NCBI GenBank assembly: GCA_031282225.1
Contig: JAITEC010000053.1
Span: 1-7,172, forward strand
DNA length: 7,172 nt
From: Oscillospiraceae bacterium
Lineage (GTDB): Bacteria > Bacillota > Clostridia > Oscillospirales > Oscillospiraceae
Direction of reading: 5' to 3'
Translations under genes and position numbers: made by a program
In this document: piece by piece, positions 1-5,893 of the stretch
How the letters are laid out: each line of letters starts with the position of its first letter
Position numbering within the stretch: position 1 is the stretch's first letter
The notes under the pieces: generated by a model
The model's database searches: none
Told to the model about the DNA's origin: nothing
What the model saw: the letters and a program-made list of their open reading frames with translations, nothing else

Positions 1-18
1 GAAAATGCGAAATTTAAC

Positions 19-61
19 AATTTTTGCTCCGTCGCACGGGGCGCACTCCTGCGCAAAAATT
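19..61. repeat. Inverted repeat AATTTTTGC / GCAAAAATT
   Basis: A perfect 9-bp inverted repeat has arms at 19-27 and 53-61 around a 25-nt GC-rich centre. The T-run lies in the left arm and the A-run in the right arm, the opposite of the usual terminator layout. It could be an operator or a fold in a leader RNA, or it could be chance. It lies upstream of the MerR regulator gene and no coding sequence is supported here. Confidence 0.35.
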
Positions 62-63
62 CA

Positions 64-80
64 TTTCGCCGTCGGCGAAA
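64..80. repeat. Hairpin TTTCGCC-GTC-GGCGAAA
   Basis: A perfect 7-bp inverted repeat with a 3-nt loop. On the minus strand it is followed within a few bases by a T5 run (ATTTTTGC), so it could act as a weak minus-strand terminator. On the plus strand no T-run follows. It sits about 120 bp before the MerR start codon, and its role is unknown. Confidence 0.4.
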
Positions 81-133
81 AGGACGAAAGTGCACAAACG
101 GCCGCAAACGAATTTATTCTAGCGGGGTTGTTG

Positions 134-162
134 TTGTATTGCCGCGAGCGGTGCTGTATACT
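134..162 (+). promoter_or_regulatory. Possible promoter of the MerR regulator gene
   Basis: TTGTAT (134-139) and TATACT (157-162) are spaced 17 bp apart. The -10 matches the consensus at five of six bases; the -35 matches only in its TTG. The spacer contains a short dyad, CCGC-GA-GCGG (142-151). MerR proteins usually bind dyads within the spacer of their target promoters, so autoregulation is possible. The dyad is short and this is inference only. The start codon at 200 would leave a leader of about 30 nt. Confidence 0.38.
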
Positions 163-185
163 GGTGGCAAATTCAGCGCCTGCGC

Positions 186-190
186 GGAGG
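186..190 (+). promoter_or_regulatory. Ribosome binding site deciding the MerR start
   Basis: GGAGG is 9 nt before the ATG at 200. The reading frame stays open back to position 5, but the protein it would add (65 residues) does not resemble the start of a MerR protein. The family's helix-turn-helix begins immediately after the ATG at 200. This site and the family alignment together fix the start at 200. Confidence 0.75.
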
Positions 191-199
191 TGGGTGGCA

Positions 200-1009
200 A
201 TGCGTTATAAAATTGGCGAGGTGGCGCGCATACTCGGCATATCGCCGGACCTCATACGGTATTACGAGGAAAAGGGTGTTGTGTCCCCGACAAAGGATCC
301 GTACAACAACTATAGGTACTACGACACGTGGGACATAAACTATCTCATCGACTGCCTGTGGTACAAAAACTTCGGGTTTGGCATAGACCAGGTGGCACAT
401 ATGTTCTCCGAGTGCACCCTCGACGCGCTGCTCGAAAAGCTCGGGGAGAAGAGCGGGGAGATAAAGGCGTCCATACGGCGCCAGGAGATGCTGCTCGGGC
501 GCATCAACAAGTACTTCGAGCGCCTGTCCGCCATGAAGGAGAACATAGGCAAGTGCGACATAAGGCGCAACGCGGAGTTTGTCTACTATATCAACCGCAA
601 AAACGCGGAATACGACAACCGTGCCGAGCTGCAAGAACTCAGCCGGAGTTGGCTGAAGTACATGCCGTTCTCGCGCAGGTTCTTCGAGATGCCGCGCCGT
701 GCGGCACAGGACGGCGGCGACAGTTACTCGTGGGGCTTCTCGCTCGGCATGCAGTACGCGGAGGAATTCGGCATTGAGGTAGCCCCGCCCATAGCGCACA
801 TGCCGCCGCGCATATGCGTGCACTCATTTTTTAAGAGCGAGGGCAAGGGCAAATTCTCTGCGCGCCACGTCGATTTCATGGCGGAATACGCCGACAAAAA
901 CGGACGCGCCGTCTCTGGAAGCGCGTTTGGCAATCTGGCGTGCAGCGTAATTGAAGACGGCAAGGTTACGGGGTATTTCGAGGCTTGGATGCCGGTGGAC
1001 AATCGGTAA
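200..1009 (+). CDS. MerR-family transcriptional regulator with C-terminal effector-binding region
   Basis: The 269-residue product is a cytoplasmic DNA-binding regulator. Residues 1-22 (MRYKIGEVARILGIS, then DLIRYYEEKG) are the classic MerR helix-turn-helix. The wing follows to about residue 42 (NNYRYYD). Residues 70-112 are rich in charged and leucine residues and fit the family's dimerisation helix. The C-terminal half, about 120-269, ends in GKVTGYFEAWMPVD. That resembles the last strand of the GyrI-like effector domain found in BmrR-type regulators, so a small-molecule ligand is likely; its identity cannot be read. No metal-binding cysteine cluster of the MerR/CueR/ZntR kind is seen: only scattered cysteines at about 52, 72, 109, 196 and 238. 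The gene stands alone, with a divergent remnant after it and its own likely promoter. Its targets are unknown. It could act on the operon starting at 1388, but no shared operator was seen. Confidence 0.9.
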   Translation: MRYKIGEVARILGISPDLIRYYEEKGVVSPTKDPYNNYRYYDTWDINYLIDCLWYKNFGFGIDQVAHMFSECTLDALLEKLGEKSGEIKASIRRQEMLLGRINKYFERLSAMKENIGKCDIRRNAEFVYYINRKNAEYDNRAELQELSRSWLKYMPFSRRFFEMPRRAAQDGGDSYSWGFSLGMQYAEEFGIEVAPPIAHMPPRICVHSFFKSEGKGKFSARHVDFMAEYADKNGRAVSGSAFGNLACSVIEDGKVTGYFEAWMPVDNR

Positions 1010-1022
1010 GCGCAGCGGCGGT

Positions 1023-1257
1023 CTATACCATGTCCGCCAGCGCGACGAGGCGGACGCGGGCATCGCGCGAGGCCTCCGCGCGCAGGTCGGCGGCTAAACC
1101 GGATTTCGCGAATATCCAGAACCATTTGTTTTTATAGGGGAACATATCGCCGCGAGCCTTGAGGGTTTCCAGCACGTCCGCGCCGACAGGGGGCCGTTGT
1201 CCATTTGCACTCGCAGAAGAGCGCGTCTTCTTTGCTGCCCAGACCAGATACGATGCC
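1023..1257 (-). pseudogene. Decayed C-terminal fragment of a DUF234-type ATPase
   Basis: Read on the minus strand from 1257, one frame gives IVSGLGSKEDALFCECKWTT and reaches A-P at about 1189. A second frame then continues with PVGADVLETLKARGDMFPYK, NKWFWIFAKSGLAADL and ends in LVALADMV at the stop (1023-1025). The order ECKW-T-x-x-PVG-DVLE-LK-PYK-KWF-FSKSGF is that of the DUF234 domain (PF03008), found at the C-terminus of archaeal-type AAA ATPases that are common in anaerobes. The frames join if one base is removed from the G5 run at 1189-1193. Upstream of about 1257 the similarity fades and the ATPase domain (about 350 residues) is absent, so this is a truncated relic even if the frameshift were a sequencing error. 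It lies 13 bp after the MerR stop, on the opposite strand. Family assignment is from memory of the motif, not a search. Confidence 0.72.
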
Positions 1258-1308
1258 GCTCGTGTTCGGCCCGCGCGGTTTTGTCAAACGACGGGCCTAA
1301 ATTCATCC

Positions 1309-1337
1309 TTGCCAATCTCTCCGCGCGGGCGTATAAT
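1309..1337 (+). promoter_or_regulatory. Strong sigma70/sigmaA-type promoter of the thioesterase-nfnAB-symporter operon
   Basis: TTGCCA (1309-1314) is followed by a 17-bp spacer and a perfect TATAAT (1332-1337). The -35 matches the TTGACA consensus at five of six bases. Transcription would start near 1344, giving a leader of about 44 nt before the thioesterase start at 1388. It is the best promoter match in the window and lies just upstream of the first gene of the four-gene operon. No dyad operator is evident over it. Confidence 0.8.
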
Positions 1338-1344
1338 GCAATTT

Positions 1345-1365
1345 ACGATTCACGATTCACGATTT
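1345..1365 (+). repeat. Three tandem copies of a 7-bp unit (ACGATTC) in the operon leader
   Basis: ACGATTC at 1345-1351 and 1352-1358 is followed by ACGATTT at 1359-1365. The copies fall between the predicted transcription start (about 1344) and the ribosome binding site (1375-1379). The array could be a binding site for a regulator, or a slippage-prone repeat that changes leader length. With only three copies, chance is also possible. Confidence 0.65.
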
Positions 1366-1374
1366 TACAAAACT

Positions 1375-1379
1375 GGGAG
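1375..1379 (+). promoter_or_regulatory. Ribosome binding site deciding the thioesterase start
   Basis: GGGAG is 8 nt before the GTG at 1388. An in-frame GTG at 1379 would overlap this site, so it is unlikely to be the start. With the 1388 start the product begins MSTTVIQTRY, which fits the usual short N-terminus of the family. Confidence 0.65.
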
Positions 1380-1387
1380 TGTTTTTG

Positions 1388-1810
1388 GTGTCTACTACAG
1401 TAATACAGACGCGCTATCCGGAGTGCGACATGATGGGGATCGTGCATCACGCCGTGTATCCGCTCTGGTACGAGATGGCGCGGATGGACTTCTTCGCCGA
1501 GGTCGGGTTCCCGTTCGAGGACATGCGCGAGCGGGGAGTGAATCCAGCAATGGTGGATATGCGGATCCAATACAGGGCGCCGGCGGGCTATCCGCAGACA
1601 TTGAGGGCGACCGTGCGACTAGGTGAGTGCGCGCCGAGAAAGCTGGAATTGCTGTATGAGATAGCCGACGAGGGCGGCGCCGTTATCAACGAGGCGCGCA
1701 CGTTCCACGTGTGGACAGGCCCCGACGGGAAGGCGTTCGATATGAAGCAAAACCTGCCGGGGGACTATGAAAAATTCGCGCGAAAGGCGGGCGGACAGTG
1801 TACACAATAG
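1388..1810 (+). CDS. Acyl-CoA thioesterase, 4HBT/YbgC-type hotdog fold
   Basis: The 140-residue product fits the length of single-domain hotdog thioesterases, which hydrolyse acyl-CoA (or acyl-ACP) to a free acid and are soluble and cytoplasmic. The N-terminal motif RYPECDMMGIVHHAVYPLWYE matches the family's Y-x-x-x-D-x-x-G-V-V-x-H-x-x-Y-x-x-x-x-E signature. Asp14 is the expected catalytic residue and His20/His21 follow it. The later QYRAPAGY segment (61-68) fits the central sheet strand that carries the R-x-P pattern. The start is GTG at 1388. This is the first gene of the operon, about 44 nt after a strong promoter. Its last 13 bases overlap the start of nfnA, which implies translational coupling. 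The acyl substrate is unknown; YbgC, FcbB-type 4-hydroxybenzoyl-CoA and short-chain enzymes look alike at this level. Confidence 0.88.
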   Translation: MSTTVIQTRYPECDMMGIVHHAVYPLWYEMARMDFFAEVGFPFEDMRERGVNPAMVDMRIQYRAPAGYPQTLRATVRLGECAPRKLELLYEIADEGGAVINEARTFHVWTGPDGKAFDMKQNLPGDYEKFARKAGGQCTQ

Positions 1811-2640
1811 TAGCCAAGAGGGAACTGAACGCCGCAACGGTCATGATGGAATTTGAGGCTCCGCTCATCGCCAGGGCGGCAAGGCCGGGACAATTTGTCG
1901 TGCTGCGCGTCGATGAGAGGGGAGAGCGAGTGCCGTTCACGATCGCCGGATACGACAGCGGGGCGGGGAGCGTCACTATCATATTTCAAATAGCGGGGCA
2001 CACGACGCGCAAGCTCGCGCAAGTGCCGCAGGGCGGTGCCGTGGCCGATATCGTAGGGCCGCTGGGGCTGGCCTCGGAGTTTGGGGGTCTGCGGCGGGCG
2101 GCTGTGATAGGCGGCGGGCTTGGCATCGCCATAGCGTACCCCCAGGCGAGGGCGCTGCATGAGCTCGGCGTAGAGACAGATGTAATAGTCGGGTTCCGCA
2201 CGCGGGAACTGGCAATACTGTGCGAGGAGCTGGAGGCCGTGTCGAGCGAGCTGACGGTCATGACGGACGACGGCTCGAACGGGAACCGAGGGTTTGTAAC
2301 GGCGGCTCTCGAGCGAAAGCTGGCGGCGGGGGAGCGGTACGACGCGGTAGTGGCCATTGGTCCGCTTCCCATGATGAAGGCGGTTTGCGACTTGACGCGG
2401 GGGTACGGCGTGCGCACTATTGTCAGCATGAATTCCGTTATGATAGACGGCACCGGGATGTGCGGGTGTTGCAGGCTCACCGTTGGCGGCGAGCGCAAAT
2501 TCGCGTGCGTGGACGGGCCGGACTTCGACGGGCATCTCGTGGATTTCGACGAGGCGATGGCTCGCTCGCGTATGTTCCGCGAGGAGGAGCGGATCAGCGC
2601 GCAAGCGCATGAGTGCAACTTGACGGGGGGCGCGCGCTGA
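1798..2640 (+). CDS. nfnA: NfnA: small subunit of NADH-dependent reduced ferredoxin:NADP+ oxidoreductase (FAD, [2Fe-2S])
   Basis: The 280-residue product resembles the electron-transfer subunit of dihydroorotate dehydrogenase and sulfide dehydrogenase beta. In anaerobes this protein paired with an NfnB partner catalyses electron bifurcation between NADH, ferredoxin and NADP+. RVPFTIAGY (44-52) is the FAD-binding strand of the ferredoxin reductase fold. AAVIGGGLGIAIAYPQ (101-116) is the dinucleotide-binding glycine loop. GTGMCGCCRLTVGG with FACVDGPDFDGH (218-246) is the iron-sulfur segment: Cys222, Cys225 and Cys237 are the expected ligands. The Thermotoga enzyme uses an Asp as the fourth ligand, and Asp217 is the candidate here. 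Cys224 is an extra cysteine. Start is GTG at 1798, inside the last codons of the thioesterase; the ribosome binding site is weak, as expected for coupled translation. The stop overlaps the next start (TGATG). PyrK is the main alternative, but no pyrimidine gene is nearby and the NfnB partner is adjacent. Confidence 0.9.
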   Translation: MYTIVAKRELNAATVMMEFEAPLIARAARPGQFVVLRVDERGERVPFTIAGYDSGAGSVTIIFQIAGHTTRKLAQVPQGGAVADIVGPLGLASEFGGLRRAAVIGGGLGIAIAYPQARALHELGVETDVIVGFRTRELAILCEELEAVSSELTVMTDDGSNGNRGFVTAALERKLAAGERYDAVVAIGPLPMMKAVCDLTRGYGVRTIVSMNSVMIDGTGMCGCCRLTVGGERKFACVDGPDFDGHLVDFDEAMARSRMFREEERISAQAHECNLTGGAR

Positions 2641-4046
2641 TGGCGGAGAAAAATATGAGTCCCAAAAAGACGCCCATGCCTGAACAAGTGCCCGGTGTAC
2701 GTGTGCGCAACTTCAATGAGGTGGCGCTGGGATATACGCCTGAACAGGCGCTCGAGGAGGCGCGGCGGTGCCTGGGGTGCAAGGCGGAGCCGTGCGTTGG
2801 GGGCTGCCCCGTGGGAGTTAGGATACCGAAGTTCATATCGCGCGTGGCGGAAGGGGACTTTGCGGGCGCTGCGGACATAGTGGCGCAAGCGAACGCGCTG
2901 CCCGCCGTGTGCGGCAGGGTGTGCCCGCAGGAGACGCAGTGCGAGATGGAGTGCCTGCGCGGGAAGAAGGGCGACAGCGTTGCCATAGGGCGCCTGGAGC
3001 GCTTTGTGGCGGACACGCGCGCGCAAGCCGGGGCACCCGGCGCCACGGTCGCGTCCGGGGCGCGCGGCGCCCGGCGCGTGTCCGTTGTGGGCGCGGGGCC
3101 TTCCGGCTTGACATGTGCCGGCGAGCTGGCAAAGCGCGGGTATGCCGTCACGGTGTTCGAGGCTCTGCATACGCCGGGGGGCGTGCTTGTCTACGGCATA
3201 CCGGAGTTCAGGCTCCCAAAAGAGATAGTGCGACGCGAGATAGCGGGGCTCCGGGAACTCGGGGTGGAGATCATTACGAACGTCGTTGTGGGAAAGACGC
3301 TGTCGCTCGACTGTCTGCTCGGCGAAGAGGGATATTCCGCCGTATACATAGCCTCCGGCGCCGGCCTGCCGAAATTCCAGGGGATCCCGGGCGAGAACCT
3401 AAACGGCGTATACTCCGCCAACGAATTCCTGACGCGCATAAACTTAATGCGCGCGCACGAGTTCCCTAAGTTCGACACGCCGCTGCGCCTCGGCGGCGCG
3501 GCGGCCGTGGTAGGCGGGGGCAATGTCGCCATGGACGCCGCGCGCTGCGCGCTGCGCGCAGGGGCGCGGCGCGTGTACATAGTTTACAGGCGCGGGGAGG
3601 CCGAGTTGCCGGCGCGCCTGGAAGAGATACATCACGCGCGCGAGGAGGGGGTGGTGTTCAAATTCCTCACGGTTCCCACGCGCATCGACGGCGACGAGAG
3701 CGGTTTCGTGAGGTCTGTGGAGTGCCAGGAGATGGAGCTCGGCGAGCCGGACGAGTCCGGGCGCCGCCGCCCCGTGGCCAAGCCGGGGAGCACGTACACT
3801 CTGGAGGTCTCTGCGGTAGTCGTGGCCATAGGGAACACGCCGAATCCGCTGATAGTCTCCTCCACGCCGGGGCTTAATTCAGAGCCGTGGGGCGGCATAA
3901 CAGCCGACAGCGAGACAGGAGCCACTAACCGCCCGGGCGTGTACGCCGGAGGCGACGCCGTCACGGGCGCGGCGACCGTGATACAGGCCATGGGCGCCGG
4001 AAAAGCCGCCGCCGCCGCGATAGACGAATATATAAAGAGATTATAG
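2640..4046 (+). CDS. nfnB: NfnB: large subunit of NADH-dependent reduced ferredoxin:NADP+ oxidoreductase (GltD-like)
   Basis: The 468-residue product belongs to the glutamate synthase small subunit family and would bind FAD, NADP(H) and two [4Fe-4S] clusters in the cytoplasm. Two cysteine groups are seen near the N-terminus: CLGC-x4-C-x3-C (44, 47, 52, 56) and CGRVC-x5-C-x3-C (91, 95, 101, 105). VVGAGPSGLTCAGELAKRG (149-167) is the FAD loop. VVGGGNVAMDAARCALRAGA (290-309) followed by VYRRGEAELPAR is the NADP(H) loop. GVYAGGDAVTGAATVIQAMG (433-452) is the C-terminal FAD segment. The start is ATG at 2640, overlapping the nfnA stop by one base (TGATG). An alternative ATG at 2655 has GGAG six bases upstream and would give MSPKKTPMPEQ, also a common N-terminus of this family; the choice is not certain. 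No large glutamate synthase subunit is adjacent, which favours NfnB over GltD. Confidence 0.9.
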   Translation: MAEKNMSPKKTPMPEQVPGVRVRNFNEVALGYTPEQALEEARRCLGCKAEPCVGGCPVGVRIPKFISRVAEGDFAGAADIVAQANALPAVCGRVCPQETQCEMECLRGKKGDSVAIGRLERFVADTRAQAGAPGATVASGARGARRVSVVGAGPSGLTCAGELAKRGYAVTVFEALHTPGGVLVYGIPEFRLPKEIVRREIAGLRELGVEIITNVVVGKTLSLDCLLGEEGYSAVYIASGAGLPKFQGIPGENLNGVYSANEFLTRINLMRAHEFPKFDTPLRLGGAAAVVGGGNVAMDAARCALRAGARRVYIVYRRGEAELPARLEEIHHAREEGVVFKFLTVPTRIDGDESGFVRSVECQEMELGEPDESGRRRPVAKPGSTYTLEVSAVVVAIGNTPNPLIVSSTPGLNSEPWGGITADSETGATNRPGVYAGGDAVTGAATVIQAMGAGKAAAAAIDEYIKRL

Positions 4047-4055
4047 GGGATATAT

Positions 4056-5603
4056 ATGTTTATTAAGACAGCGCTACTCGTCATTTTCTTTGCCGTCACG
4101 ATAGGCGTAGGGCTGCGTTTCCGCAAGCGCAGCAACTCCGTTGACAGTTTTGTGCTGGGAGGGCGGGCCGTGGGGCCGTGGCTCACGGCGTTTGCTTACG
4201 GCACGTCATATTTCTCGGCCGTTGTGTTCGTGGGATACGCGGGACAGTTCGGCTGGAGGTTTGGGTTGTCGGCGTTCTGGATAGGCCTGGGCAACGCCTT
4301 TGTCGGCTCGCTGCTTGCGTGGGTCGTGCTGGCACGGCGCACGCGCGTCATGACGCGGCACCTCGGAAGCGCCACTATGCCCAGTTTCTTCGGGCGGCGC
4401 TACGACTCCGCAGGCCTGAGGGTAGGCGCGTCGGTCATTACGTTCATATTCCTCGTGCCGTATACCGCGTCGCTGTACAACGGGCTCTCGCGGCTGTTTG
4501 CAATGGCGTTCGACCTCGATTTCACCGTATGCATAGTAGCGATGGCTGTACTGACGGCGGTCTATGTCATAGCCGGGGGCTATACGGCAACGGCGGTGAA
4601 CGACTTTATCCAAGGCATTATAATGCTCGTGGGCATTGTCGCCGTGATAGGCGCGGTCGTACGCGTACACGGCGGATTCGGCGGATCGCTCGCCGCGCTC
4701 GCGGAGGTGAGCGACGGGACGGTGTCGTCCACGCCCGGAGTGTTCGCGTCGATGTTCGGGCCGGATCCTCTCTCTCTGCTCGGCGTTGTGCTGCTGACAT
4801 CTGTTGGCACATGGGGACTGCCGCAGATGGTGCAGAAATTCTACTCAATCCGCTCCGAGCGCAATATAAGCACGGGAACGGTGGTATCCACGGTGTTCGC
4901 CGTAGTCATCTCGGGCGGGTGCTATCTGCTGGGCGGCTTTGGCCGACTCTTCTCGGACAAGATAGACATATCGGCCGGAGGCTACGACTCCGTCATTCCA
5001 ACGATGATCTCGGGATTCTCGCCGATGCTGATAGGGATAGTTATTGTCCTTGTGTTTGCCGCGTCTATCTCAACGCTGTCGTCGCTCGTGATGGCGTCGG
5101 CCTCCACGTTCACGCTTGATTTTCTCAAGGGCAATTTCATCAAGAAGATCAAGGACAAAAACCAAGTCATGATCATACGCGCGCTGATAGCGGTGTTCAT
5201 CGCCGTATCCGCCATTATCGCCGTCATACAGTACAAGGGCGGGATAAGCTTTATCGCGCAGCTCATGGGCGTGTCGTGGGGCGCGCTGGCGGGGGCGTTC
5301 CTCGCCCCGTTCCTCTACGGGCTGTACTGGCGCGGCGTGACAAGGGCGGCCGTGTGGAGCAATTTTGTATTCGCTTGCGCATTTATGGTGCTGAATATAT
5401 TCTTCCGAGACTCCTTTCCTCACATATTGAGCTCACCCATTAACGCGGGCGCTTTCACTATGCTCGCCGGCATGGCAATAGTGCCGCTCGTCAGCGCGTT
5501 CACGCCTAAACTGCGGAAAAAGCACACCGAGAACTGCTTTAGCTGTTACGACGAGCCCGTCGCCGTAAAAGCCAGTAAATCACTGAAGACAATCAATAAC
5601 TAA
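4056..5603 (+). CDS. Sodium:solute symporter (SSS family), substrate unknown
   Basis: The 515-residue product is a multi-pass inner-membrane protein of the SSS family (PF00474), which uses the Na+ gradient to import solutes such as proline, pantothenate, sugars or carboxylates. About thirteen hydrophobic segments run through the chain. The family signature AGGYTATAVNDFIQGIIM (163-180) and GTWGLPQMVQKFYSIRSE (241-258) are clear. ASISTLSSLVMASAS (336-350) matches the transmembrane region carrying the Na+-site serines of PutP and vSGLT. The short cytoplasmic tail contains CFSC (504-507). The start is ATG at 4056, six bases after AGGGG (4045-4049) and 9 bp after the nfnB stop, so it belongs to the same operon. 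Its presence links NfnAB and the thioesterase to solute uptake. Substrate cannot be predicted; PutP and PanF are not specially indicated. Confidence 0.88.
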   Translation: MFIKTALLVIFFAVTIGVGLRFRKRSNSVDSFVLGGRAVGPWLTAFAYGTSYFSAVVFVGYAGQFGWRFGLSAFWIGLGNAFVGSLLAWVVLARRTRVMTRHLGSATMPSFFGRRYDSAGLRVGASVITFIFLVPYTASLYNGLSRLFAMAFDLDFTVCIVAMAVLTAVYVIAGGYTATAVNDFIQGIIMLVGIVAVIGAVVRVHGGFGGSLAALAEVSDGTVSSTPGVFASMFGPDPLSLLGVVLLTSVGTWGLPQMVQKFYSIRSERNISTGTVVSTVFAVVISGGCYLLGGFGRLFSDKIDISAGGYDSVIPTMISGFSPMLIGIVIVLVFAASISTLSSLVMASASTFTLDFLKGNFIKKIKDKNQVMIIRALIAVFIAVSAIIAVIQYKGGISFIAQLMGVSWGALAGAFLAPFLYGLYWRGVTRAAVWSNFVFACAFMVLNIFFRDSFPHILSSPINAGAFTMLAGMAIVPLVSAFTPKLRKKHTENCFSCYDEPVAVKASKSLKTINN

Positions 5604-5792
5604 CAGCAGCAAAAACAGCCACAAAAACCACCTGGCGCACGGTGCGCACGACGCTCCGGGATCCCGGCGTTTTGCCGCACGCGCGCCTGTGTCCGACATG
5701 CGCGCCGCGCCGCGTGGCGCAGAGCCTGACGATACGCGTTCCCACACGTTTGCGAAGCTGTTGGTGTCGAACGCGATTGCGCGATCGCTCAT
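5580..5792 (-). CDS. Possible small membrane mini-protein, unrecognised
   Basis: A 70-residue minus-strand frame starts at ATG 5792. A G-rich stretch (GAGGGGGGG, at 5801-5809 on the plus strand) lies 8 nt before it and could act as a ribosome binding site. The N-terminus MSDRAIAFDTNSFANVWERV resembles the F-x-x-V-W-x-R-V start seen in some small Clostridia proteins; this is from memory and unproven. The middle is rich in Arg, Ala and Gly and could be disordered. The C-terminus, WFLWLFLLLLVIDCLQ, is a hydrophobic run, so a tail-anchored protein is possible. Its last 24 bases overlap the 3' end of the symporter gene in antisense. It lies 101 bp downstream of the acyltransferase stop, on the same strand. 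GC-rich sequence gives many spurious frames, so this could be chance or a decayed gene. Confidence 0.25.
   Translation of the reverse strand: MSDRAIAFDTNSFANVWERVSSGSAPRGAARMSDTGARAAKRRDPGASCAPCARWFLWLFLLLLVIDCLQ
5635..5647. repeat. Inverted repeat GCGCAC-G-GTGCGC
   Basis: A 6-bp perfect inverted repeat with a one-base centre, 31 bp after the symporter stop. In RNA the innermost pairs could not close, so the stem would be short. No T-run follows. It may form part of the transcript end together with the hairpin just downstream. Confidence 0.35.
5656..5673 (+). terminator. Possible rho-independent terminator of the operon
   Basis: CCGGGATCCCGG (5656-5667) is a 12-bp perfect palindrome, folding to a short GC-rich stem with a GATC loop. 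It is followed by CG and T4 (5670-5673). It lies 52 bp after the symporter stop. The stem has only four pairs and the T-run is short, so termination would be weak at best. Confidence 0.35.
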
Positions 5793-5839
5793 AATAACGG
5801 CCCCCCCTCACAATAAACGACAATACACACTAAAGGACT

Positions 5840-5869
5840 CGCCAAGGCTGTTTTGCCATCCGGCGTTTT
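5840..5869 (+). terminator. Possible terminator hairpin between the convergent genes
   Basis: CGCC-AA-GGC-TGTTTT-GCC-ATCC-GGCG (5840-5865) can fold to a stem interrupted by an internal loop, then T4 and an AT-rich tract (to about 5890). It lies 25 bp outside the acyltransferase stop and 236 bp after the symporter stop. On the plus strand it has terminator form. On the minus strand the run after the stem is GAGTCCTTT, which is poor. It could end leftover read-through from the operon. Confidence 0.42.
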
Positions 5870-5893
5870 ATAGTCTATTTTATCATATTCCGA

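Noticed and set aside
19..61. Terminator for an upstream gene
   Set aside because: The T-run is on the left arm and the A-run on the right arm, so neither strand gives a stem followed by a T-run.
1159..1626. Plus-strand frame crossing the promoter and the thioesterase start
   Set aside because: It reads antisense through the DUF234 relic and out of frame into the thioesterase. Its translation shows no family pattern.
1986..3170. Long minus-strand open frame of 394 codons antisense to nfnA and nfnB
   Set aside because: It is a shadow of GC-rich coding sequence. Its translation is rich in Arg, Pro, His and Ala with no domain pattern, while the plus strand encodes clear flavoprotein motifs.
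1798..4046. PyrK plus GltD as the identity of the pair
   Set aside because: No pyrD or gltA is present in the window, and the adjacent small FAD/[2Fe-2S] subunit and GltD-like large subunit fit NfnAB better. Function is still by homology only.
4178..5119. Plus-strand frame of 313 codons inside the symporter gene
   Set aside because: The translation is Arg- and His-rich with no membrane segments, and it lies wholly within the symporter gene, which has family signatures.
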